Shown: positions 54,388-64,000 of the stretch, in pieces | How the letters are laid out: each line of letters begins with the position of its first letter | How positions within the stretch are numbered: the first letter of the stretch is position 1 | Assembly: GCF_963675165.1 (NCBI RefSeq) | Contig: NC_087382.1 | Span: 1,736,001-1,800,000 of the forward strand | Origin: Halichondria panicea | Taxonomy: Eukaryota; Porifera; Demospongiae; Suberitida; Halichondriidae | Direction: 5' to 3' | DNA: 64,000 bases | Program-made: the position numbers and the translations under genes | Notes under the pieces: generated by a model | What the model was told of the DNA's origin: nothing | What the model saw: the letters and a program-made list of their open reading frames with translations, nothing else | Databases searched by the model: none

Positions 54388-55008
54388 CTAGTCTCCAAAA
54401 TCAAACGCTAGTCCAGTGTCCTTGAGCCTTTCTTGACAGAGTTGGTCAATCTCCACAGATTGCTCGGGCGTCAAATGGTTCCTCCAGTCGCCCACCTCCC
54501 CCTTCCTCATGAATGCAGTTGAACCAGGGTTAAACAAACGATCCATGACTGAATAATTGGCAGTTTCATCTTTCTTCATCGAATCAAAAGACGTCTCAGC
54601 AACAACTTTATCGATTACCTCATCGGAAATTTCAGCACCAATGAACGTTGCAATACGAGTGATGGCTGCTCGCGGATCCTTCTTTATATCTTCAAACATG
54701 AGGAAGAGAACATTATCCTCGTTTCTGTGAGGCCACCAGCTCAGAACATGATCAAAGAAGTCACCAAAGTCAACGTTACCATAGATGAAGTTGCGGAAGA
54801 AAATATCCCAATCCAAGGTAGCTTCTTTCCTAACGGACATCAGCTTGTAGTGGAAGAAAAAGGAGACTGCTACATCCTTTGGGTTACGAGCAACGTAGAT
54901 GTACTTGCAAGGAGTGGTGCTTGGTTTACCACAAGGCATTAAGTCGTACGTAAAGTGGCTCTTGAAGGCACAAGGTTTCGGTAAAGTGAAGAGGTTGACT
55001 TTGAGCAA
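54388..55008 (-). pseudogene. Cytosolic sulfotransferase, truncated at the N-terminus
   Basis: The frame matches the C-terminal two thirds of a SULT-type (Sulfotransfer_1) enzyme, which moves sulfate from PAPS to small acceptors. Visible marks are a FKSHFTYDLMP-like KTH strand, the 3'-phosphate-binding YVARNPKDVAVSFFFHY, EDIKKDPRAAI, and the C-terminal RKGEVGDWRNHLTPEQ loop. The N-terminal PAPS-binding PKSGTTW-type loop is missing, and no exon for it is seen upstream to the next gene. Directly upstream lies a retrotransposon fragment (55010-55240). A missing exon far away cannot be excluded, so pseudogene is the more likely but not certain reading. Confidence 0.75.
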
Positions 55009-55009
55009 G

Positions 55010-55240
55010 TGGATGTTCGATTTCTAGAATTCTTTGGCCATAACTTCGTTTTTTCTCGTCTTCATGCCTTTTATAGACTGCAGAGAGCCTTCCCGATCTG
55101 TTGCTTGGAGCGTTTGGGTGGAACACTCTTACGTCGAAAAAAGTGTCCTGTCCTGCAGTCCAGAACAAACGCTTTGCCACAGTTACACCTTCTAGGTGTG
55201 TTTTGTAGTGTCCAGCCATAGCGCAGGCAAATTGCATCCT
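55010..55240 (-). mobile_element. Retrotransposon C-terminal fragment next to the sulfotransferase
   Basis: The minus strand reads AKRLFWTAGQDTFFDVRVFH, PNAPSNRSGRLSAVYKRHE and KKRSYGQRILEIEH. This block resembles the PD-(D/E)XK-like endonuclease end of invertebrate non-LTR retrotransposon proteins (compare 24851-25464). It ends at the sulfotransferase boundary. Confidence 0.55.
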
Positions 55241-55475
55241 TAAATTCCTTAAATTCCCCTTTGTTTAAGTGAAACCCCTGGTCGGAGAGAGGTATGACCT
55301 AGATGGCTATCACGAATAAATTAAAGTCAAGCAATCTGTGTTGTGAGTTTTGTGATTAATTAATAATGATTACAACATGCAGCCTGGTCTGAAGTTGAAT
55401 TTCACTCATTTCTATTGATCTCATTATCATAATTATAACTAGAAATTTTCACACTGCAATTTTTAATGTGTTCTA

Positions 55476-58400
55476 CTATTTCGGGTATCCGTGCTTCTCA
55501 TGTTCGGCTGGTTTACTCTTCTTGTCTGCACAAATAAAAAGCTTGGATAAAAACACTGCATTATGATTTAATTAATTATCTCTTCATGCAACGATAATAG
55601 CATATCACGCCATGCAGAGAAGTCTCATGCACTCACTTGTCCAACAGGGACTGCAGCACTGTTAGCAGTAGACTGTCAGCTGCAGAAAGTGGTCATTCAT
55701 GTAACAGCAAATTATTGTTGATCACCGTACATTACTATTATACTGCAGCTGAAATTGATTCTATATTTAGGTGGTTGGTGCTGAGAAACTACGAAGGCGT
55801 TAAACTGCAATTAGACTAAAATGAATAGTGTCGCGTTCATGATTAGTAGCACTCATTAGTTGGTGGAAAGTGTTCTTACATGGGCGCTCTTCTTGCATAG
55901 CATCTACCTCAGCTGGTGTCTCTGGTGTCCAATCATCAGCTGTAGTAAATTATTCTTATGTGATATTACTATAAAACATTTAAACTTAATGCATAGCGTC
56001 ACATTCTTATGAATTCTGCATGGTCGAGTTGTTGAAAGTACTTACATGGCTCATCTTGTTGCATCTGTGCCTTATAGTAATAGTTGCCGTGTTGCTGACG
56101 AGCCTCCTCCGCTGTATAGTGAAATATTCTCATGTGATGGCAATACAAAAAATATCAAATTAATGGTTTCACTATGAGTTTTGTGAAAGGTACTTACATG
56201 GGCCATTTTGCTGCATCTGTGCCTTATAGTAATAGTTGCTTGGACCACCGTCCTGCTGCATCTGTGCCTTATAGTAATAGTTGCTTGGGCGATCGTTCTG
56301 CTGCATCTGTGTCTTATAGTAATAGTTACTTGGGCCATCGTTCTGCTGCATCTGTGTCTTATAGCTTGGGCCACCGTCCTGCTGCATCTGTGCCTTATAG
56401 TAATAGTTGCTTGGGCCACCGTCCTGCTGCATCTGTGCCTTGTAGTAATAGTTGCTTGGGCCACCGTCCTGCTGCATCTGTGCCTTATAGTAATAGTTGC
56501 TTGGGCGATCAGCCTGCTGCATCTGTGTCTTATAGTAATAGTTGCTTGGGCCACCGTCCTGCTGCATCTGTGTCTTATAGTACACTGTTAAAAATGGGTA
56601 GTTACAATAGCACCCAAAGTGCTATGCCAACACTCACCTAATGGTGCTATCACAACACTAGGAGTGCAGTCGTAACTGCTACGTGTTACTAGAACAATAA
56701 AGGGTGCTATTATACACTTATAAGTGCTTGTGGAACACTTTAAACAGTGTTGTGCATGCACTTACCTAGTTGTTAAAATCATATTACTCTAACTATACAC
56801 CAGATGGTGTTACTCAAATAAGAATTGTGTGATTGCAGCACTATACATGGTGCAATGTAAGCACCTCTATAAATCACCTGCATGCAAATCAAGGCCAGTC
56901 TATAATGATTCATGTAGTTGCATGTGTAAATAAATAGTTGCTTATATAGTAACAAACCCGTTCCATTAAAATAGTTGAATCTGGTATAATTATTATACCT
57001 TTGTATTCAAGCATGCATGCAGGAGCAGATTATAATTATAGTCACCTTATTTATTATACTTATTATAAATTCTAATCACATGCGTAATTATGTATACAGG
57101 GGTGAAGCAGCACACTAGCTTGTACTGATGACGGAACAATCGGCCCGGCCTGTGAGGAACTTTCCAAGAAAAAATTAGTGCACTTTTCAAGTGTACCGGC
57201 AATATTTTAGCTATTCAGTATTTATAACTTATGTGCCGGATGAATCAGTTATCATTATTAGTTACTGTAACTATGTGTTTGAAGTTGCAACATCTATTGA
57301 GGACTAGACTATGTGCATGTCATGCTAACGGACAATTAATTATTAATGCTCAACAATAATTATTAACAATTCAATTGTCTGAAAAATCATACATCCTGTA
57401 TTTAGCTAAGTAGCTGGCTTATAGTGTGTTCTTTCTACTCATACAGTTGCCCTGCAAATTTAACTCTTACTCTGCTCCCACCCCCCCTCTTCCATGCAAG
57501 GGCATACACTGATGATATGATCATAATTAATTGATGAGCACAGACTCAAATGCGTGGTGGGTAGCCAAGACTACATAAACAAAACAAAATCGTGGGTGGT
57601 AGATCTAATACGTGCAGCACTGATCTCACGTGAACCTTGAGATAGACAGCTGCCTGCATGAGAGTCTCTGCACACAGCTGTGTGCACCTTAACTGTACGA
57701 AGGCGCCGGGCCTACTCTAGCTGCTCTGGTACTACATGGACTAAGTTGCTAGATGTACTACACTGCAAGATGGCACACTGCTTTGACTCGGAACTATAGA
57801 GTAAGTTGCTGCAAAACCATTGTTGTGCTAAAAAGCTTGACATAGACAGACTGCAAGTCTACTACTCACTACTATAATTGTAACTATATAATAATTCTGG
57901 TTGGGCTTTGTGGGCAACTGTCCGTCAGTCTGATATGTTGGGCTTTGTGGGCAGCTGTCCGTCAGTCTGATATGTTGGGCTTTGTGGGCAGCTGTCCGTC
58001 AGTCTGATATGTTGGGCTTTGTGGGCAGCTGTCCGTCAGTCTGATATGCTGGGCTTTGTGGGCAGCTGTCCGTCAGTCTGATATGTTGGGCTTTGTGGGC
58101 AGCTGTCCGTCAGTCTGATATGCTGGGGTTTGTGGGCAGCTGTCCGTCAGTCTGATATGCTGGGCTTTGTGGGCACTTGTCTGTCAGTCTGATATGTCGG
58201 GCTTTGTGGGCAGCTGTCCGTCAGTCTGATATGTTGGGCTTTGTGGGCAGCTGTCTGTCAGTCTGATATGTTGGACTTTGTGGGCACTTGTCCGTCAGTC
58301 TGATATGTTGGGCTTTGTGGGCACTTGACCGTCAGTCTGATATGTTGGGCTTTGTGGGCAGCTGTCCGTCAGTCTGATATGTTGGGCTTTGTGGGCACTT

Positions 58401-60643
58401 GTCCGTCAGTCTGATATGTTGGGCTTTGTGGGCACGTGTCCGTCAGTTAGATGTATGTTGAGCGTTAGGAACACTTTCCTGTCAGACTGGTTTTTCGCAC
58501 GTATCTACATTTGCATACAAATCATCATAATTATAATTTTTGTCTTCCGATTATTGTTAAACTAATTTCCAATGACAATACAAGATATATAATGGTTGTT
58601 TCTTACAAAATTATCGCATCGTAAGAGCTATAGGTACTCTTTTCATGCAGGGTTCATGGAGTCGAGCTATTTTAAACAAGGTTAAAGAATATGCGTCGCA
58701 AATTGAGATTCAACATCTGTCCAAAGATAAACCACTGCTCTTTAAAAGGAATAGTCCAAAAACAAAGCGTAACAAAGGTGCTATATCAGGAGTGATAATT
58801 ATGATCGACTAGCAGTTACAGATGTGCGTATATACTTACCTTCTATCCACCACTGACCGATTATGTCTATGTAAGTCCACTATTAATCATTATTGCGTTC
58901 AAGCATATAGCTGTAAATGTTCGCAGTAGTAATAGAATTTTTTACCTATAGATTTACTTTTGAGGAAAGAATTCAAACAAAGGAGAACAATGTTAAGCTA
59001 CGGGAGCTGGTCGAAGACTATGCAGTCACTGGTGCAGTCACAATCTAATGGTAAATAGAAACCCATATCTTCAAACATACATTTTTTTTTATTCAGTTCT
59101 GAAGATGATACTGTAAGAAGAAGGATGCAGTACAAATGATATTTGTCAAGCTGCTGCTCCACGTATGTAATGCATAAACAGCTAAATTGATATACTGTTA
59201 CAAATACTTGATACTTGAGAACAGATTCTTCTGTTGCCCTTGAATTCATCCTGTGTGGGGGGGTATATGCTTATTATAACGAGAATAACCCTGTCATCAT
59301 ACATATATAATGATACACAGTAATGCATGCACACTGGATATTTGATAGAATAAAAGGTGATATGTTAAAGTGTTAGGCTTTCGGCTTATTTGAATAATTG
59401 TCTCCTAATCACTTATATCACTGCCTACTGTTTTTGTGAGCCCCATCCTTATCCCATCATAATTATATACATGCAGGTGGATGACATGCAACGTTCGTTC
59501 AAGGTAGAAAAAGTGCTATTGAATCTGGATCAATGAACTACTTCGTCATCGTAGAGAAAGAAGTGTATGAAGTAGATTCATTCTATGAAACTCTTGTACA
59601 AGTAACTATGTTTTTGACATTTTAGTACCCACGTGCATGTCAGCATGGCACCCTTTTATTTTTTATTTTTAAGGTCCCGAACTGCCTAAGTGTATTGTGG
59701 TCGTAGTTATTAAACACTTTATGAGGTTATATAGGTATACATATCTTCATACTTTTATTGTATATGCTATCGTGATGCATATCATTATACACATGCTATA
59801 ATTATGTTACGTCATTTAAGTCAAGTGCATGAGCTTATCGAGAAGTGCAATAAGCATGCATGCAATATTTTATGCTTTGCATGAAGAGTATAGCAATGAC
59901 AACTGTACCTGTAGTAACATAGTAACAGCAGCACCCATCCCCAGTGCTTTAATAACACCATTGTAGGTGTAGTTGTAAAAGTTACACACAGTTTGGAGTT
60001 GCAGTAACTCCAAGAAAGTGCAAGTACAGCACATTTTCATGCTGTTACAACTCCAAAATGAGTGTTTTAATAACACTAAAATCTGGTGCTGTAATAACTC
60101 CATATATGAGTGCCATATTTGGTACAATGGTTTTACCCCACTTTTGGGTGTTACAATAGCACCACATTTTTAACAGTGTAATAGTTGCTTGGGCCACCGT
60201 CCTGCTGCATCTGTGTCTTATAGTAATAGTTGCTTGGGCCACCGTCCTGCTGCATCTGTGTCTTATAGTAATAGTTGCTTGGGCCACCGTCCTGCTGCAT
60301 CTGTGTCTTATAGTAATAGTTGCTTGGGCCACCGTCCTGCTGCATCTGTGTCTTGTAGTTGTAGTTACCGCGTTGCTGACGAGCCTCCTCAACTGTAGTA
60401 AATTCATAAGTAATTAGTGAATACGAAACAACATAATTATTCTAATAATGGTGTCACTTTCTAGTGCATGGTATTGGTGTAATTACCATTGCTTTGCTCC
60501 AGGGCATCCTTCAGCTGATCGTAATATTTATAGTCGTGTTGTTGCTGAGCATCTTTCTCCTGATAATAAGAGCGAAGAGGAGCAGAAGAGGCCAGGGCCA
60601 CGAGAGATAGCAAAGCCACAGTGGCAATCATTGAAATCTTCAT
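55476..60643 (-). CDS. Secreted Tyr/Gln-rich tandem-repeat protein, repeat exon split by a transposon
   Basis: Element-free model: complement(join 55476..55525, 55880..55939, 56046..56111, 56198..56580 with 60179..60392, 60487..60643), all junctions phase 1, 309 residues. Signal peptide about 1-20 (MKISMIATVALLSLVALASS), then a Tyr/Gln-rich lead, then about a dozen 15-residue units NYYYKTQMQQDGGPS (45-bp tandem repeats), one unit shortened to 11 residues. An exon with EEARQQHGNYYYKAQMQQDE, an acidic exon and a basic end (KKSKPAEHEKHGYPK) follow. The insertion 56583-60178 lies inside one repeat unit; removing it with one TA restores the frame exactly. With the insertion present the copy would be broken unless it is spliced out. 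Composition suggests a structural or adhesive secreted protein; no family is recognised. Confidence 0.65.
57898..58447. repeat. 37-bp satellite, about 15 units
   Basis: The unit begins GTTGGGCTTTGTGGGCAGCT and continues GTCCGTCAGTCTGATAT. Variants with CACTTG in place of CAGCTG cluster at the right end, which suggests local spread of unit types. Confidence 0.95.
58650..59640 (+). other. Possible passenger exons inside the TIR element
   Basis: Three plus-strand pieces with splice-like borders: after TGCAG at 58650 (GSWSRAILNKVKEYASQIEI, later KTKRNKG before GTGC), after CTATAG near 58952 (FTFEERIQTKENNVKLRELV), and near 59505-59620 (SMNYFVIVEKEVYEVDSFYE). No family is recognised; they may be captured host exons. 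Confidence 0.3.
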
Positions 60644-61849
60644 GATGATATCCAGAGAAAATCCTTCACAACTTGAAATGATGAACAATTGCAGTGAATG
60701 TCAATGAGAAAATTGAACTCACTTATATACTCATGGATTCATGTGTTATGTGTGCACTGATGTGGTACCATATGGACTGAATGGATTCTATTTTCATTTA
60801 GAAGAAACATATTTCCAGATAAAAACCACATGCATTCATGGACTGACTGTATACATGCAGTACTGCAGCAATCTAATTTCCTACTATTAGCAGAAGCATA
60901 ATTCCAGCTCATAACCACATGGACTGCACAGCTTCATCACATTGGATCTAGCAGAAGCACTATAATCCCAGGTGTTATCGGCCCACAAGATGAATGTATC
61001 TGGTAGTACTATACCACTCTTTGCCACTAATTACGTAGTAGCTATACAGCAGGTATTGTTGATAAAGCCTGTGTTTATTGTATGTGTTATTTGTTGTGCT
61101 ATAATTATATGCATGGGAAGTGTGAAAGTGAATAGTAACACAGATGCCTAACCCTATTGGCCTATATAACCCTAACTCTAACCCTATCCCTTGCCTTCAG
61201 CTGTCAACAGTCCATGGCGCTATAGGATTTAGGGAGTATGATAATTATAGTCAGGGTCAATTAATTTAAATCTGTCTCGGTGCACTTTAATTGCATTTTA
61301 ATAATTACCATCTCTATTACCTCTAATCCCGATGAAGGATTGGAGGTAAAAAAGGAAAACTAGACGATCATAATGTAATTAACGTTCATTAAAGACCTGA
61401 CTCTCCTCCTATATACTCCAGTCTGCATGCATGCATGGTATATTTGCGTATGTGCAACACAATTTGAGCGGCACAACTATATAGACAATTAATTAATTAT
61501 GCATACAAGCTGTATAGTTACAAATGAGGAGCCCATGACCTGGACCTGCAGGGTTGCTACGTTGTACAATGCTATTTCTCCACCTTAACAACTGTTGCTC
61601 TGACTACATGCAGTTTACTTCCTTCTGACATGGTCCATCAGTGACTTGCACACAAACGTTTTTCCAAAAAAGCCGTAGAATGTACATGCATGCATACAGT
61701 ATGAAACTATGAAACAAGCACTCAGGCACTCATTTTTACTGCATTTTTTTGCATGTAGTAAGTGTTTTCATTACGTACGTGTTCTACAAAATCAGTGTTC
61801 TATCCACACTTCTCGTTACAATTATAGAGTGCATCATGCCCGTACGGAT
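60644..61849. other. Upstream spacer of the repeat-protein gene
   Basis: AT-rich. It holds loosely repeated blocks (AGCAGAAGCA and AACCACATG-like around 60780-60990) and a short CCCTAA-like run (61145-61190). No gene is supported. Confidence 0.5.
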
Positions 61850-62149
61850 TAGGGCTGTTCCAATTATTCTAGAATAATTTTGAGAATAATAGGTGAGGCT
61901 AAAAAAATTTAGGGTAGAGTCAGAGGTTTAAAAGGTCATAGAGGTCAGTTATTTACATTATTCTAATGTAAGTGCAGTACACTGTCAGTTGTTATGGCTG
62001 CAATGTCATTTATATTGTTTATGGTTCATGTTCATGTTGGCTTTTCAATGAGAATAATAGAGAATAATGGGTAATTATCTGGGAATAATAGGAAGTAAAA
62101 TTAAGAAATTCTAATAGGCAAATTTTTTTGAATAATTGGGACAGCCCTA
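61850..62149. mobile_element. hAT-like MITE with TAGGGCTGTCC-type ends
   Basis: The left end TAGGGCTGTTCCAATTATTC and the right end GAATAATTGGGACAGCCCTA are inverted. The flanks GTACGGAT and GTATACGGAT resemble a slightly altered 8-bp target duplication. No coding capacity. Confidence 0.75.
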
Positions 62150-62336
62150 GTATACGGATTCAAGTATATCAAACTGCAAGAAATACTATGATCCACTTTT
62201 AATTCGTGTATAGCAACAACATCCAAACACACATGCATAAATCCAATTTTTCATTGCACGTTAGCCTAATATGAATTAACTCCATTCACAGCCGAAATAG
62301 TGAGATGTATTATAGTATAAAGTTTTTAACTGTGAG

Positions 62337-62397
62337 CTGGCCCAATAAAAGGTTGACACATTATAGAGTAACCTTGTATTGGGCCAGCTCACAGTTA
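62337..62397. repeat. 61-bp hairpin
   Basis: TAACTGTGAGCTGGCCCAAT and its exact inverse surround a loop of about 21 bases containing AAGGTTG and AACCTTG halves. Confidence 0.9.
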
Positions 62398-62851
62398 ATA
62401 CTAATGTTTACATGAATTAATTAACCTCGAACAGTAAGAGTTCATTCTACAAAATAGACACTACCCAGGGTTCATCACACCATGCTACCATGTGCAAGGA
62501 TTCACAGGAGGTCCATTCACAGAACTGAGATCTAATTTAATTGTTAGCTGAAGCGACCATGCTCTTACAACCTCCAGTATATGATTCCAGGTAGTATAGT
62601 ACTGTAGATTCCACACTGCAGCACGTAGAACATAATCCCATGCAGGTACTAACCACAGTCAGGATTGCATGGATTCACCACTACATCCTGAGACTGTGAT
62701 CAAATTTCATCAGTCTATTAATTAGCAGACTGCTTCCAGGTATATACTATAGTAACAACATATACATTGCAATGGATTCACTAGCTGTAATATGAATGTG
62801 ATTTAGACTGCCATGTCAATCTCATTATCAATGAAAACATTATTATGAAGA

Positions 62852-64000
62852 AGCTACATAAATGATATTTTTACTCTCGAAATTATCAAATATGCTTGTA
62901 TTAGTTAATGTTAAAGTTGAGATAGCAACCGCAACACTCCATCTTGTTGGGTGGCTCTATTGTTTGTGAGCACAAAGTTGGAACACAGTGCCATCAGCAA
63001 CAAAAAACACTCCACCAAAATCAGCACTGTTATTTTTAAACATGGCTTTAGAGACAGATATAGTTCCAGTATATGCTAAAATCCCTCCTCCAATACTGTT
63101 ACTTGTGGTACTTCCTCCATTACCAACTACAACTTCATTGTTCATTATATTTCAGCTCAAGATAGATGCATTAACTATAAAAATTCCAATCGCTCCACCA
63201 AAGGCAGCGTTGTTGTTTGTTAGCTTGCTATCAGATATCAATAACTCTCCATTGAAAACCAAAATTGCTCCACCTGATCTTTCAGCACTGTTGTACGCTA
63301 GCTTACTGTCGGAGATGGAGACACTCCCATCCTGGCTATTAATTGCTCCACTGTCAGAGTTAGCACTATTGTTTAGTAGCGCACAGTGTGATATGGACAA
63401 ATTACTGCTGGGCAAGGGGGCAACAATTGCATCACCAGCTTCAGTGCTATTGTTTGAAAAATTGCACAAAACTAATAGTCACATTTTTAGAGAACACCGC
63501 CACTGCTCCACCACGTCCAAATATAGCAGTATTAATTGGAATTGAACTTTAAATTGTTAATAACAGCTTTAATATGAGATTGAATGTTAACTGCACCACC
63601 ATTGTTACTGAAGAAGTCGCTCTTTTCAATGTACACATTTTTTGAGAACACATGCAATGCTCCACCACGTTCACATGAAGCAGTGTTGGAATTGAACCTT
63701 GAACCATTAATAACAGTTTGATTTGCTTTAATATTCACTGCACCACCATCGTTACTGAAGAAATCACTCTTTTCAATGCACACAGTATCAGCTTCAACAG
63801 TCAATGCTCTGTCAGTGCTAGTGTTGTTTACAAAGAGAACTTGTTCAATTCTTACAGTTACCGTATGAGTGATCTCGAGTGTACAAGCTTCCAACTTTAG
63901 TAAATTTAAGTCTACCAAATAGCATTGAGGAATGTATACATATAGCCTGAACTACTTTCATCACCTGCTCCAGTGAAATGCAAACCTTCGATACTCGATA
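62852..64000 (-). pseudogene. Partial, frameshifted copy of the beta-helix membrane protein gene
   Basis: Matches 51333-52570 of the intact gene at high similarity in the same orientation, but several small deletions break the frame; the pieces read as separate frames at 62957-63145, 63152-63469 and 63532-63918. Homology starts abruptly at about 62852, so the Cys-rich and membrane parts are absent. It continues past the window end. Motifs such as SGGAILVFNGELLISDSKLT are still readable. Confidence 0.88.

Larger units (their letters stand above)
56583..60178. mobile_element. 3.6 kb TIR element inserted at TA in a coding repeat
   Basis: Ends CACTGTTAAAAAT and ATTTTTAACAGTG are exact inverses, and each is flanked by TA (56581-56582 and 60179-60180), the target choice of Tc1/mariner-type elements. 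Subterminal regions carry many GTGTTAT, GTGCTAT and GGAGTTAC-like blocks. Inside are a 37-bp satellite (57898-58447) and a few spliced-looking coding pieces (58650-59640). No transposase with a DDE pattern is seen, so it is probably non-autonomous. Confidence 0.85.

Noticed and set aside
55640-55660. Extra 14-base exon in the repeat-protein gene
   Set aside because: It has splice-like borders but forces a different frame in the last exon; skipping it gives a cleaner phase-1 join and a natural stop.
56174-56641. Plus-strand frames of 127-155 residues over the 45-bp repeat
   Set aside because: Repeat-driven antisense frames; the minus strand has the signal peptide, splice sites and phase.
61145-61190. 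Interstitial telomere array (CCCTAA-like)
   Set aside because: Only four irregular units; too short to claim a telomere remnant.
24000-64000. CRISPR array or bacterial operon
   Set aside because: The repeats are tandem or foldback without spacers, and genes are spliced eukaryotic genes.

Overview
The window looks like nuclear DNA of an early-branching animal, most likely a demosponge. Genes are split into many short exons with GT-AG introns, often 60-1000 bp. The gene families are metazoan: G3BP, TGF-beta type I receptors, anthrax-toxin-receptor-like VWA proteins, an SH2 protein, an ankyrin-Roc-COR-death relic and PMP-type beta-helix membrane proteins. Introns and spacers are full of foldback MITEs, CA/TG microsatellites and non-LTR retrotransposon debris. 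The species assignment is inference. All exon models below were built by hand from splice sites and reading phase.

Layout. 1-1197 (+): 3' end of a death-fold plus SH2 protein. 2008-5421 (-): complete eight-exon G3BP gene. 6085-9869 (-): complete five-exon TGF-beta/BMP type I receptor kinase (receptor A). 10052-12300: non-LTR retrotransposon inserted in the promoter shared by receptor A and a divergent gene start at 12415. 12415-14080: orphan first exon, remnant intron and a duplication junction. 14077-16587 (-): receptor B, an open frame for a type I receptor that stops at the start of the kinase and carries a Calx-beta module. 16588-16869: compact bidirectional promoter. 16870-23973 (+): complete eight-exon second type I receptor (receptor C). 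23974-27460: nested inverted-repeat elements, one holding a retrotransposon endonuclease-like fragment. 27461-31080 (-): decayed ankyrin-Roc-COR-death gene. 31750-41575 (+): 24-exon anthrax-toxin-receptor-like gene with three tandem Ig-like repeats. 42213-47499 (+): 18-exon paralogue with one Ig-like repeat, a GC-AG intron and a tRNA-Asp in an intron. 48180-52892 (-): intronless 1570-residue beta-helix multipass membrane protein. 54388-55008 (-): truncated sulfotransferase. 55476-60643 (-): secreted Tyr/Gln-rich 15-residue-repeat protein whose repeat exon is split by a 3.6 kb TA-flanked inverted-repeat element. 62852-64000 (-): decayed partial copy of the beta-helix gene, running off the window.

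Main story. One direct tandem duplication with breakpoints inside two divergently transcribed type I receptor genes explains 6-24 kb. The outer genes (A on the left, C on the right) stay intact. The middle holds two half genes: an orphan signal-peptide exon and a kinase-less receptor B. Receptor B still reads as one 365-residue open frame made of signal peptide, Calx-beta, activin-receptor ectodomain and membrane segment. That is the layout of a decoy pseudoreceptor, similar in principle to vertebrate BAMBI.
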